DNA of 64,000 nt from Acidobacteriota bacterium (GTDB taxonomy: Bacteria > Acidobacteriota > Terriglobia > Terriglobales > Acidobacteriaceae). Both the position numbers and the translations under genes were made by a program. The stretch is taken from assembly GCA_013289685.1 (NCBI GenBank), contig JABCZL010000002.1:62001-126000 (forward strand), written 5' to 3'. Positions 45,133 to 52,716 of the stretch are shown piece after piece. Positions within the stretch are counted from its first letter, which is position 1, and each line of letters starts with the position of its first letter. The notes beneath the pieces are model-generated. The model had not been told where the DNA came from and searched no databases. It worked only from the letters and a program-made list of their open reading frames with translations.

Positions 45133-45354
45133 TCAGGAAGCACGCCGCTTCTCGTCTCCTGGTTTCTCTTGACCTTGGTGCTGAGAATCGCTGCCCTGCG
45201 ATGGATTCTTCTTGGAAATGTCCCGTGGAGGGTCGCTCTGGCTCTGATTCCCCGGTGAAGGGTTAGTTTTCCTATCCGAGGGGTTGACCGATCCGGCTGG
45301 GTCTTGCTGGCTTGGCTTCTGGTGCGTTGGATCTCTTTCAGCTTCGCTACTCAT
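45133..45354 (-). CDS. Small disordered hydrophilic protein with NPSQG-type motifs
   Basis: 73 aa, almost entirely Ser, Pro, Gln, Asp, Lys and Gly, with no hydrophobic core: DPTHQKPSQQDP, NPSDRKTNPSPGN, and KKNPSQGSDSQHQGQ. A good AGAGGAG box precedes the ATG at 45354. Short NPSQ-rich proteins of this style recur in Acidobacteriota and may act in stress or desiccation, but this is recollection, not evidence. It would be unstructured in the cytoplasm. Confidence 0.6.
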   Translation of the reverse strand: MSSEAERDPTHQKPSQQDPAGSVNPSDRKTNPSPGNQSQSDPPRDISKKNPSQGSDSQHQGQEKPGDEKRRAS

Positions 45355-46023
45355 ATCGCTCCTCTTAACCCGTCAGTGATTTAGGTGTCTCCAGGGAGGG
45401 TCATCCCAAAATGCATCCCGAGAATCGTTAAATGTTGATGGGGGGCGGTCGTGAGGGTCCGAATGTCAGCCGCCTGACGCTAACCCATGACCGCCTTCAC
45501 TAGTTCCAGCGTCGAAGATAATACCTGTTGACATTCTCAACGGCCGTTCAATTTTATACACTTTCGATAATAAACCTACCCGCCGCAGTCGGCTTCCGCC
45601 TCGGTGCGAACCGACCATTTTCCCACCACAGGAGCCTGCTCAAAGAAGTAATCACGGGCCGTATTTTAAGGTGTATGCCCGCATCATTGTTGATAAATCC
45701 CGTGGCTGTTGAAAAAGTCCATTTTTCTCAAGACGGCGGAAATTTGGGGGACAGAAAATGTCTAGGAAAACCGAAACAGTCGTTTGTAGGGCTTCCAAGC
45801 GTAAAGTTTCTTCGGCCGTTTTCTGGTGAGTGAGTTTTTCAACGGCTACTCCCATTACGCTCAAAACCCCAGACTGACGGCGCGAACACACCGCGCAAGC
45901 TTGTGACATGGGTCAGCCAATGATTCCCTGAGATTATCAAGCCTTTTGTTCCTGATTCCGTTCCTGCTGTCAGAGGACAGTATCCTAGAAGAGTGCAAGT
46001 AGTCTCTCAGTCCACGGTTCTCG
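45355..46023. other. Intergenic region with a MITE-like element
   Basis: 669 bp between the small disordered protein and the HNH gene. It contains the terminal-inverted-repeat element described separately and no supported gene. Confidence 0.5.
45704..45847. mobile_element. MITE-like element with GTTGAAAAA terminal inverted repeats
   Basis: The left end GGCTGTTGAAAAAGTC (from 45704) and the right end, which reads GCCGTTGAAAAACTC on the opposite strand (ending about 45847), are inverted copies with three differences. They bound ~144 bp with no transposase. GTTGAAAAA-type ends are typical of several IS families, so this looks like a non-autonomous derivative. No clear target duplication could be fixed by eye. 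Confidence 0.5.
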
Positions 46024-46269
46024 CTAGTTTTTGCAACTATTCCCCTTGTCATGGACTAAACCGTGACATCGCTCGCAAAGCGTAATCAGGTTCTCTTCCG
46101 AATCGTCGCCTGAGTGACTACGGAATTCCTCGTGGTGGACCTGCAGTTGTTGCATTGATCCGCAGGCTTGGCACCTCCATCCATCCCGGTTAAGGACCTG
46201 CCGACACAGTTGCTGGTAGGCGTCGGCGTCCAGTCGCAGGCGAGGTTGCTTCGGCCGAATCGGTTTCAT
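46024..46269 (-). CDS. HNH endonuclease
   Basis: 81 aa. A zinc-ribbon/HNH core: CQACGS, the catalytic LQVHHEEF histidine pair (residues ~45-46), NLITLCERCH with the HNH asparagine and zinc cysteines, and a final histidine in LVHD. These small nucleases cut double-stranded DNA in phage packaging, homing or defence. The ATG at 46269 overlaps the stop of the preceding gene by 4 nt, so it is the last gene of a five-gene operon. Decayed copies of its 3' end are found at 19.4 and 21.15 kb. Confidence 0.88.
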   Translation of the reverse strand: MKPIRPKQPRLRLDADAYQQLCRQVLNRDGWRCQACGSMQQLQVHHEEFRSHSGDDSEENLITLCERCHGLVHDKGNSCKN

Positions 46270-46964
46270 GACGCCTGAGGCAGGATCTTCTCCACGAAAT
46301 CATGTTGCTGCTGGCGTGGTAGAAACTTGAAGAACCTCGTCATCGAGAACAGCAGCGTTTCTGGATCTCCGTTGTCCAGGTTGACTCCCGCCAGGAAGTC
46401 CGCGCAGATCATCTCCAGACAGTAGCCGCGGGATCGATCGCTGCCCAGCATCAGTGCTGCCGTTTCGATCGCTTTCTCAATGACCGGCATCTGGCTCTGA
46501 TACAGCTTGAAGTAGACAATCTCCCACGGTTCCGTTTCCCGACCCGTCAGTTCCTTCTCAACCTCCTTCTTGAACTCTTCTTTCGGCATCTGACGGGCTT
46601 TGTGCAACCAGGTTGCACAATCGAACTGCTGCCTGTCCCGCCTCGCCAGCTTGGCTAGTTCCAGCCCCTTTGCCCAGCCCACTTCCTTCAGTTGCTTTCT
46701 CGCCTGCGGCGGCAGATACTCGTGGATCGACATCAGGTAGTACGCCTTCCTCCGCGATTCCGGGAAACGCCTCTCCAGAAATTCGTCGAAACACTTCAAA
46801 CTCTCCAGCCTCCAGTATTGTCCCGCCCGCACCTCGCATAGATAGCGTCCCAGTTCGACGAACTTGGTATCGCGCTCCGTCTCCTTCAGCTGCTCCCAGG
46901 CCAGAATCTCGTCGATCTTGCCCAGTACGAATACGGCGCGGCGACGATTGAACTTCGGGGGCAT
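46266..46964 (-). CDS. Unknown helical protein in the recombination cassette
   Basis: 232 aa from the ATG at 46964; the frame extends to 47003 but would overlap the nuclease gene. It is rich in charged helices with no membrane segment (KFNRRRAVFVLGKIDEILAWEQL, FDEFLERRFPESRRKAYYLMSI). I do not recognise the family. It lies 10 bp after the RecB-like nuclease and overlaps the HNH gene by 4 nt, so its expression is tied to both. A structural, DNA-binding or regulatory role in the cassette is possible but unproven. Confidence 0.75.
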   Translation of the reverse strand: MPPKFNRRRAVFVLGKIDEILAWEQLKETERDTKFVELGRYLCEVRAGQYWRLESLKCFDEFLERRFPESRRKAYYLMSIHEYLPPQARKQLKEVGWAKGLELAKLARRDRQQFDCATWLHKARQMPKEEFKKEVEKELTGRETEPWEIVYFKLYQSQMPVIEKAIETAALMLGSDRSRGYCLEMICADFLAGVNLDNGDPETLLFSMTRFFKFLPRQQQHDFVEKILPQAS

Positions 46965-46974
46965 GGGCGGATAC

Positions 46975-47778
46975 TCAGTAATTAAGCTCGTCAAGCCAAT
47001 CAAGACTGTCGGCTCCTGGACGCCGCACCACCGCGGCGTCGATCATCTCCTGCTTGCCAAGACAGAGGCCCACGTAGGGGCAGGTGCTGCATGGGTTTTG
47101 TGGGAAACGGATGCCGCTGTGTGGAGGAAAGTCCGCTGACTCGATCCGACGCATCGTGTCATCCACGAGACGGCCAAACTCCTGGCGTTGTTCATCGGTA
47201 ATAGTAGTGCGTAGGTACTGCACCTCGACCAGGCTCTTGCGGACGAATACGACCTGGGCGACCTCCGCAATGCCCGTGATCCAGGAGTAGCAAACCAGCT
47301 GCGGATCCAGAGACAGCAGTCCGTCCGGTTCTTCCGGGTATCGGCCGGAAGAGGTCTTCCACTCCAGCAGGCAGCGTGTGCCGTCCAGTCTTCCGATGGC
47401 ATCGATATAGGCAACGAAGTCGTTCTTCTCGCCGACGGGCCGAGTGAACTTGATCTGCAGATTCCGTCGAGGCTGGAGGACCCGGACCCGATCGTCCTGG
47501 CAGAACCGGGTTAACAGCATGATGCCTTGCCGGAGCATGCGGTCCCAGGAGTCTCGGTTGGAGTAGTGCAGGTCTTGGCTTTGGCATGCAGACCACTCAG
47601 CGAACAGAACTGCTCCGGGATCTTCCTGGCGAAACAGCGCACCCAGGGCTCGTTCGAAGGCACGGCCAAAGAGCATCGCCGCCCGGGTGTCCTTCTCCTT
47701 CCAGCCATCGAGATAACGGTGCCGATACCGGCGCGGGCAGGTGAGGTAGTGGCTGATTTGGGTGTAGCTGTAGGTCAT
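46975..47778 (-). CDS. PD-(D/E)XK nuclease, RecB/Cas4-like with Fe-S cysteines
   Basis: 267 aa from the ATG at 47778, which shares one base with the stop of the previous gene (TGATG); an upstream extension to 47826 is unlikely. The catalytic core follows the RecB family: GRAFERAL, then DAIGRLDGTRCLLEWKTSSG with the Asp and the Glu-x-Lys pair. One N-terminal cysteine (LTCPRRYRHRY) and three C-terminal ones (CSTCPYVGLC) match the iron-sulfur clasp of AddB and Cas4. It probably degrades DNA ends to single strands, making substrate for the annealing-type protein encoded two genes upstream. No other cas gene or repeat array is present, so a CRISPR role is unlikely. Confidence 0.88.
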   Translation of the reverse strand: MTYSYTQISHYLTCPRRYRHRYLDGWKEKDTRAAMLFGRAFERALGALFRQEDPGAVLFAEWSACQSQDLHYSNRDSWDRMLRQGIMLLTRFCQDDRVRVLQPRRNLQIKFTRPVGEKNDFVAYIDAIGRLDGTRCLLEWKTSSGRYPEEPDGLLSLDPQLVCYSWITGIAEVAQVVFVRKSLVEVQYLRTTITDEQRQEFGRLVDDTMRRIESADFPPHSGIRFPQNPCSTCPYVGLCLGKQEMIDAAVVRRPGADSLDWLDELNY

Positions 47779-48206
47779 CAGGCCACCTGCGGATTGTCCA
47801 GGTTTGCTGGGGAAAGCTCTTCCCAACGGCCGGCAGGAGCAAAGCCGTCGAGCCGGAGCAGGGAAGCGCCGTTAAAGTCGATGTGACTGATCTTGACCAC
47901 GCCCTTGAGACCTACGAGCTGCCGCTCATCGACTTCGTCGCGCCCCAGGAGTTCAGTGTCATAGCCGAAGTCGCGGAGGAACCAGTTCAGCTTCCACAGC
48001 GCTTTCGGAGTGCAATAGAGCCGGCTCGAAAGGATGTGGCCGGAGAAACGGCTGGGCTCAAGAACGCCCAGGGCCAGGGTGTAATAGGGCTTCTGTGCCT
48101 GACGCTGAAACCTGACTCGCTGTACCCGAACGAGGAAGACCCCGTTGGGGATCTGGTCCGAGGCACCGCGATCGGAGGCGTGCAGGCCGGAGATCTGGCG
48201 TTTCAA
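47778..48206 (-). CDS. Probable OB-fold single-strand-DNA-binding-like protein
   Basis: 142 aa starting at a TTG (48206) that overlaps the upstream stop by 4 nt. The pattern IPNGVFLVRVQRVRFQ, YYTLALGVLEP, GHILSSRLYCTPKALWKLNWFLRDFGYD, then VGLKGVVKISHI is reminiscent of phage DUF669/SSB-like OB-fold proteins found next to recombinases and Cas4-like nucleases. The similarity is weak and by eye only. Its place between the candidate annealing protein and the nuclease supports a DNA-binding role. Confidence 0.6.
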   Translation of the reverse strand: MKRQISGLHASDRGASDQIPNGVFLVRVQRVRFQRQAQKPYYTLALGVLEPSRFSGHILSSRLYCTPKALWKLNWFLRDFGYDTELLGRDEVDERQLVGLKGVVKISHIDFNGASLLRLDGFAPAGRWEELSPANLDNPQVA

Positions 48207-48964
48207 GCGGCACCTTCTTTCTGGCCGAGATAGCTGTTGAGCTGGCAGAGCAGGGCATTGCGGTCTTTTTCAGCCCAGTCGGCCAGGTGCGCGACGAAGG
48301 TCTCGACCTGATCACGGGTAGCGTCACGAAGCGCCTTGACACTGCAGAAGTCGGTCGCATAGGACTTGACCAGGTTGGGATCGAGTTGATGCTGGCGAAT
48401 GAGCTGGCAGAGGCGATCGCGCACCTTCGGGCTGCCGTGACCATTTCCGTTGGCAGGTTGGGGCGGGAGTTTCCTCGACTCCCGTGAAGACTGCGGCGGT
48501 TCGGCGACGGCCCCGATCTCCTCCACTGAGCAGATGCCAATGCCGTAGGCCTTGCGCAGGGCGCGGTTCACGGCGCGTGTCTCCGCTACGCGCATCTCGG
48601 CGCCGTGGACCACGAACGAAACGTTCGAGGGATCGGCGTCGCCAAAGCCTGCAAAGCCGGTGCAGGTCTTGGAGCTATAGACGGTGGCCTTGCACACATA
48701 TCGGCCAGCCGTCGGATCACACAGGGCAGCGACAGCTTCGACATTTATTCCAGAGCATCTCTTCCGTCGAGCCACACGCAGCAATCCGGAATGGGTGACG
48801 TACCAGTGATTGTTGATCAAGAGTAGGTCCCCGGAAGCGATCTCCACGCGCAAATCGTCCGAGAGGGACTTTAGCGCTCTTGCAGAGGACTTTTCCAAGT
48901 GCGAGCCCCACATTTTCTTCGCTGTCCGCAAATTTCGCTTATACAAGTCAAGTATTCTCTTCAC
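48203..48964 (-). CDS. Candidate single-strand-annealing recombinase (Rad52/ERF-like)
   Basis: 253 aa, first gene of the cassette, starting at a GTG (48964) preceded by GGGGTG. Residues ~25-170 contain LRVEIASGDLLLINNHWYVTHSG, then CKATVYSSK and FVVHGAEMRVAETRAVNRALRKAYGIGI, a helix like the ETRA-x-x-RAL motif of phage Rad52/ERF/Sak-type annealing proteins. A proline/glycine-rich linker (~175-190) leads to a C-terminal helical domain. The assignment is by motif and context (OB-fold protein, exonuclease and HNH in the same operon), so it is moderate. It would anneal single strands during recombination. Confidence 0.6.
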   Translation of the reverse strand: MKRILDLYKRNLRTAKKMWGSHLEKSSARALKSLSDDLRVEIASGDLLLINNHWYVTHSGLLRVARRKRCSGINVEAVAALCDPTAGRYVCKATVYSSKTCTGFAGFGDADPSNVSFVVHGAEMRVAETRAVNRALRKAYGIGICSVEEIGAVAEPPQSSRESRKLPPQPANGNGHGSPKVRDRLCQLIRQHQLDPNLVKSYATDFCSVKALRDATRDQVETFVAHLADWAEKDRNALLCQLNSYLGQKEGAA

Positions 48965-48982
48965 AATGCACCCCGATCAATT

Positions 48983-49020
48983 GTAACGCTATTGTACAGC
49001 ATTTAGCGTTACTAATGCAA
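48983..49020 (-). promoter_or_regulatory. Promoter with palindromic operator of the recombination cassette
   Basis: GTAACGCTA (48983-48991) and TAGCGTTAC (49004-49012) form a perfect 9-bp inverted repeat with a 12-bp spacer. On the minus strand it overlaps a promoter: TTGCAT (49015-49020), 18 bp, then TACAAT (48991-48996), placed 27 bp before the GTG of the first cassette gene. The divergent ribbon-helix-helix protein is the obvious candidate repressor. Binding is inferred. Confidence 0.65.
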
Positions 49021-49074
49021 ATTGAATTCGCCTCTGGGGTGTTTGGTCATACAATCCTGTTCGGTGACCTCGGA

Positions 49075-49272
49075 ATGCTTAAGACAGAAACCCTTAACCT
49101 GCGTGTATCGGCCGATTTCAAGAAACGCCTCACCGAAGAGGCCGCTAAAGAGAGACGCTCAGTGACGAACTACTTGGAAACGACGCTGCTCGCACATTGG
49201 GAAGGAGCGGATGCATTAAACGGCAAGGAGAAGGGAAAGAGAAAGGGTCTTGATGCCACCCAGGGCCGGTGA
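49075..49272 (+). CDS. Ribbon-helix-helix (Arc/CopG-type) DNA-binding protein
   Basis: 65 aa from the ATG at 49075 (the frame is open upstream, but into the operator). The beta-strand TETLNLRVSADFKKRL and helix SVTNYLETTLLAHW match the Arc/CopG fold, in which a dimer reads palindromic DNA through the paired strands. The tail is lysine/glycine-rich. It is divergent from the five-gene cassette and separated from it by a perfect palindrome, so it probably represses the cassette. No partner toxin is adjacent. Confidence 0.75.
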   Translation: MLKTETLNLRVSADFKKRLTEEAAKERRSVTNYLETTLLAHWEGADALNGKEKGKRKGLDATQGR

Positions 49273-49547
49273 CCCCTTGGGCGCGGTCCGTTGGTGGCTT
49301 ACGGCACCCCCGTGCAAATGGTTGATGTGGTGCTCCCATTTTGGTTAGAATCAAAATGGCGGCCGACTCAACGCTGGCTGTTCTGTTGTTGGTTACCTCA
49401 AGAATGAGTATGCGACGTCGAAGAAGGTGTATGGAACGCGGGACTCGTTTCGATGGATCGGACTACGATTGTACGTAGCGAGAGCGCGCATTCACTCTGC
49501 TCAGCGCATCTGCGGGTGATTTACATCCTGCAGCGACCGAGGGAACC

Positions 49548-50828
49548 GTGGCGGACCGTCCGCTTCAATCTTATCCCAGAATCTTGGCGACCGCTGGCGA
49601 GACGTTCGCTGACGGGTCGGTTTTGGAACTCGTCATGTCGGCGACTCCCGGTCGACTTGCTCTCCTCTTCCTTCGCGCGGGCCAGAAACAAGTCGCCGCG
49701 CAGATCGAGCATTCCGGCTGTCTCTACAGGCCGCCCAACTTAGATGAAGCAATGGTTCGCGCGATGCGCCTCCCGCATAACGCGAAGCCCTATGGCTCGA
49801 TTGGGAAACTTCTTCACCGAATCAGCGAGATTTTCGAACTCCACGCAGGTCTGCCCCAACCGGAATCCGCATTGTTGACTGCATGGACCGCGAGTTCATG
49901 GTTCGCGGACTGCATCACGAGTCCGCCTACTCTGTTGGTTTTCGGACTGGACATGGGCTGCGCCGTCAGACTCTTTCGCTTGTTGCATTGCGTTTGTCGG
50001 CACCCAGTGTTGCTCGGCGATCTTAGTCGCTCGGCTTTTTTGACGCTTGCGCCATTGGGCGCCACTCTGCTTATAAACCAGCCTGATCTGTCGCCTAGCG
50101 TTCGCGCTCTGTGGAGCACTTCGAACTATCGCGGGGTCCACGTCTTCGGAAACGGAAGACTCAAATCCGTCGCTAGCTCCAAAGCTATTTTTGCGGGCAT
50201 GCTGCACGAGCGCCAAGACGAAGGCTTGCGCCTCGCACTTCCGCCAACAAATCACGATATGCCTCCGTTGGACGACAGTCATCTAGCGGCGATTGCGCAA
50301 GAAATGCAGCCGAAGTTGCTCGATTTCCGCTTGCGCAACCTAGACAAAGTGCGCACGTACTCCACCCGCGATCACGGTTCGAATTACCCGGAAACTGAAG
50401 TCGCGCGAAACCTCGCGGCCAGTGTCCTTGGAGAACCTGAGATCATGGAATCGATCGCTCCGCTCCTGCGAGCCTTAGAACAGGACAACATCGCGCAGCG
50501 CGGCTGCAATGTTCATGTGGCTATTCTCGAAGTCGCATGGGCCCCATCCCACACAGATCGGGAAGTCAGCGTCTCCCGACTGACAGATCTCACGAATGCG
50601 CTCCTGCGCTCACGCGGCGAAATTTTCGAGTACAGCGCTGCCGAGTTGGGTTGGAAGCTGAGGAATTTCGGCTTCCGACACCATCGGAATGGGCGGGGAA
50701 TGGTGCTGCAGTTCTTGCAAGAGAACCGGGTTCTTCTTCATCAGTTGGCTTCACGACTGGGTTTGAATTTGCCTTCGGTTTCCGCATGCGGGCTTTGTTG
50801 CCCAACCAAAACTGTTGATTCCAGGTAG
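49548..50828 (+). CDS. Unknown protein resembling a primase/helicase-type ATPase with degenerate nucleotide-binding motifs
   Basis: 426 aa from a GTG at 49548 with GAGGGA upstream. Residues ~108-200 (LLTAWTASSWFADCITSPPTLLVFG, then LFRLLHCVCRHPVLLGD, TLLINQPDLS, GVHVFGNG) follow the order of phage/plasmid DUF3631-like ATPases. However, the P-loop position reads GLDMGCAVRL with no GKS/T, and the Walker B site reads LLINQPDL instead of LLIDEAD. It may be a non-catalytic remnant domain with a structural role. The C-terminus has another helical domain. It lies downstream of the ribbon-helix-helix gene on the same strand. Family not confirmed. Confidence 0.6.
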   Translation: MADRPLQSYPRILATAGETFADGSVLELVMSATPGRLALLFLRAGQKQVAAQIEHSGCLYRPPNLDEAMVRAMRLPHNAKPYGSIGKLLHRISEIFELHAGLPQPESALLTAWTASSWFADCITSPPTLLVFGLDMGCAVRLFRLLHCVCRHPVLLGDLSRSAFLTLAPLGATLLINQPDLSPSVRALWSTSNYRGVHVFGNGRLKSVASSKAIFAGMLHERQDEGLRLALPPTNHDMPPLDDSHLAAIAQEMQPKLLDFRLRNLDKVRTYSTRDHGSNYPETEVARNLAASVLGEPEIMESIAPLLRALEQDNIAQRGCNVHVAILEVAWAPSHTDREVSVSRLTDLTNALLRSRGEIFEYSAAELGWKLRNFGFRHHRNGRGMVLQFLQENRVLLHQLASRLGLNLPSVSACGLCCPTKTVDSR

Positions 50829-50880
50829 CTTGTGTGGGTCGTGTATGATTTGTAGCTTTCTCTATACTTTGGAGGTCGAA

Positions 50881-51621
50881 ATGCCCGTCAAAAGAGCTCA
50901 ACTGAACCGACAGCAAAAAGCAAAGTACATGGCGCTGGTACAGGACCTACAAGCGGTGCAACTAATCTGTGCAATCCCCGGCGAGAGGGAAGACGAAGAA
51001 AAAGTACATGAGCTCGACATCTTCGCTGCTCCGCCCGAGGGCAACATCCTTTGCGAGCTTTCCTCCGGAGTGACCGCATACGCGATCTGGGTGCGACTGA
51101 TTGCTCTGGGCAGTAATTTGATGCTGGAGAATTGTGAGATCGTGTCTGACTGGGACTCGGAATCGATTGTGTTGTGGCAGAGCCAGAGAGGACTGTATCG
51201 CGTCGAGAGTGCCATCAACCTCACTGACGCGGAAGTTCTCAACCACCGGATTGAAAGCGGACTACGCTTTCATCACCGAGGGGACGTCGAGGAGGGTTGG
51301 CTGGTCGCGAGCGGTCTCAAGTCAATTCCGGAGAGGTACGGAGACCAGACGGTCACGAACCTTAGAGTCACTTTCACCGACCAGTTCGGGCGCGATCACT
51401 CCACGCATACGCAAGCTTTGCTTCAGAGACCTGCGCCCTTGAAGAACTCCCTCTCCCGAGTGCGCAACTCGCTGTTTGAGACTGAGGGCTCCGAGATGAA
51501 GGTTTGGCCTGAAGTGCCTGGGATCACGCCCAGAAGGCAACCTGAATGCAGTGGAGGGGATGAGCATCAATGGCGAGGACGCCAGAAGAACGATGGATCT
51601 GTGGCCGGTCATATCGGGTGA
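50881..51621 (+). CDS. Protein of unknown function
   Basis: 246 aa from the ATG at 50881, chosen for the GGAGG box at 50871-50875; the open frame extends to 50815. The N-terminus is basic (MPVKRAQLNRQQKAKYMALVQDLQ), the middle is beta-rich (ILCELSSGVTAYAIWVRLIALGSNLMLENCEIVSDW), and the C-terminal ~50 residues are polar and low in order. No membrane segment or catalytic motif is seen. It follows the ATPase-like gene by 52 bp and probably shares its transcript. I do not recognise a family. Confidence 0.6.
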   Translation: MPVKRAQLNRQQKAKYMALVQDLQAVQLICAIPGEREDEEKVHELDIFAAPPEGNILCELSSGVTAYAIWVRLIALGSNLMLENCEIVSDWDSESIVLWQSQRGLYRVESAINLTDAEVLNHRIESGLRFHHRGDVEEGWLVASGLKSIPERYGDQTVTNLRVTFTDQFGRDHSTHTQALLQRPAPLKNSLSRVRNSLFETEGSEMKVWPEVPGITPRRQPECSGGDEHQWRGRQKNDGSVAGHIG

Positions 51622-52202
51622 TTTTACCAAACGAACGCAGTAAGTATCTTTGTTTGCAACGGCACGCTCCCGGACGAGGTCTGCTAGATATGGTTGGCTG
51701 AGACCGGACTGCGACATGCATTTGGCCGCAGCCCCAAGTCTTCCACAATCTGGTCGATCATGTAATTTGTACCAAGGTTTTTCCCTAGGGCGGGAACTTT
51801 CGTCTAAGGTATTCACCTGATCACGCTGCTGGAGGCTCTTCCATTCCAAGGAGTAGGCGAGGTTCACCGGTTCCGCCCGAACGGGGCCTGGAGCTGCTGG
51901 ATCAGCATCAATCCGACGTTCGTCGGCCGCCACTGCCGACGGGTGTTCCCGATTTGGGCGAGTCTTTACGCGCTGCAGAGGGGAAAAATCCGTCGAACGC
52001 AGCTGCCTAACTGTTCTCCAGAGGGACCTTTCAGTTTCCAGGGAAGCGATCCCTCTGCCCGCAACCGCTTGTGGAAAATGCTGTTCGGGCGTCACAGTGG
52101 ATAACCGTCTCAAAATGGCAACGTGGGTGCTATGGGATTTGGTAAGGTTGAGCCGCGCACCAACTGTGGGCGTGGGGCGATGCAAGAAGGAGGGGGGATC
52201 GG
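51622..52202. other. Intergenic region
   Basis: 580 bp without a supported gene. The minus strand is open over most of it but shows no domain. It ends with the strong AAGGAGGGGGG ribosome-binding site of the next gene. Confidence 0.4.
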
Positions 52203-52493
52203 ATGAAGGATCAGACTGTTCGGCTGGGTCCACGCGAACAGCAAATTGTCGAATTGCTTTTGCAGGGTTGTGACAACGCCGAGATTGCGTCTCAACTCAA
52301 CATGGCGCGACGCACTGTGAAAGCGCATTTCAACCGGTTATTTCTGAGGTTCGGAATTAACGGCGGTATCAAGCGAGTGAAACTCGCGACCCTGTTGTAC
52401 CGGAGGCAAGCATGTCTGCAACTGAACGCTATGGCACCCGTGTCCCCAGTGAACGTGAACAGCGGGTTATCCAACTCGTTGCCGAAGGCCTGA
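52203..52493 (+). CDS. Stand-alone LuxR-type HTH protein (pair 1, first member, extended tail)
   Basis: 96 aa. Residues 8-65 are a GerE/LuxR helix-turn-helix: LGPREQQIVELLLQGCDNAEIASQLNMARRTVKAHFNRLF. No receiver or ligand domain precedes it. The paralogue at 62866 stops in an ATGA overlap with its partner; here the equivalent site reads GCATGT, so the stop is lost and translation continues 27 residues into the next gene in another frame (RQACLQLNAM...). Overlap with the second member is 82 bp. A strong AAGGAGG box precedes the ATG. Confidence 0.8.
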   Translation: MKDQTVRLGPREQQIVELLLQGCDNAEIASQLNMARRTVKAHFNRLFLRFGINGGIKRVKLATLLYRRQACLQLNAMAPVSPVNVNSGLSNSLPKA

Positions 52494-52648
52494 AGAACCG
52501 CGAAGTCGCGGAGGCCATCGGGACGACCGAGCACGTCGTGAAGAATTATCTGCGTGTGATTTACGACAAACTAGGACTGTGGAACCGCGTCGAACTCGCG
52601 CTGTGGTATGAGTCGCGTCGGAATCCGTCGGTGCTGGTAACGCAGTAG
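52412..52648 (+). CDS. Stand-alone LuxR-type HTH protein (pair 1, second member)
   Basis: 78 aa consisting of a LuxR-type helix-turn-helix: VPSEREQRVIQLVAEGLKNREVAEAIGTTEHVVKNYLRVIYDKLGLWNRVELALW. It starts inside the preceding HTH gene, so its translation probably depends on that gene. Its closest relative in the window is the second member of pair 2 (63087-63350), with the same KN-x-LR-x-x-x-DKLG-x-W core. The pair may form a heterodimer. Targets unknown. Confidence 0.8.
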   Translation: MSATERYGTRVPSEREQRVIQLVAEGLKNREVAEAIGTTEHVVKNYLRVIYDKLGLWNRVELALWYESRRNPSVLVTQ

Positions 52649-52716
52649 ATTTTCGACCAGGTCCGCTAGGACCATTGTGCGAAACGCGGCAGTGCGTCCG
52701 CTGAGGGCACGCTGAA

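Noticed and set aside
46975-47778. Cas4 of a CRISPR system
   Set aside because: The nuclease is Cas4-like in its Fe-S cysteines, but there is no repeat array and no other cas gene in the window.
51322-52233. 303-codon minus-strand frame
   Set aside because: Overlaps the better-supported unknown protein on the + strand and shows no family motif; part of it could be a decayed gene but I could not support this.
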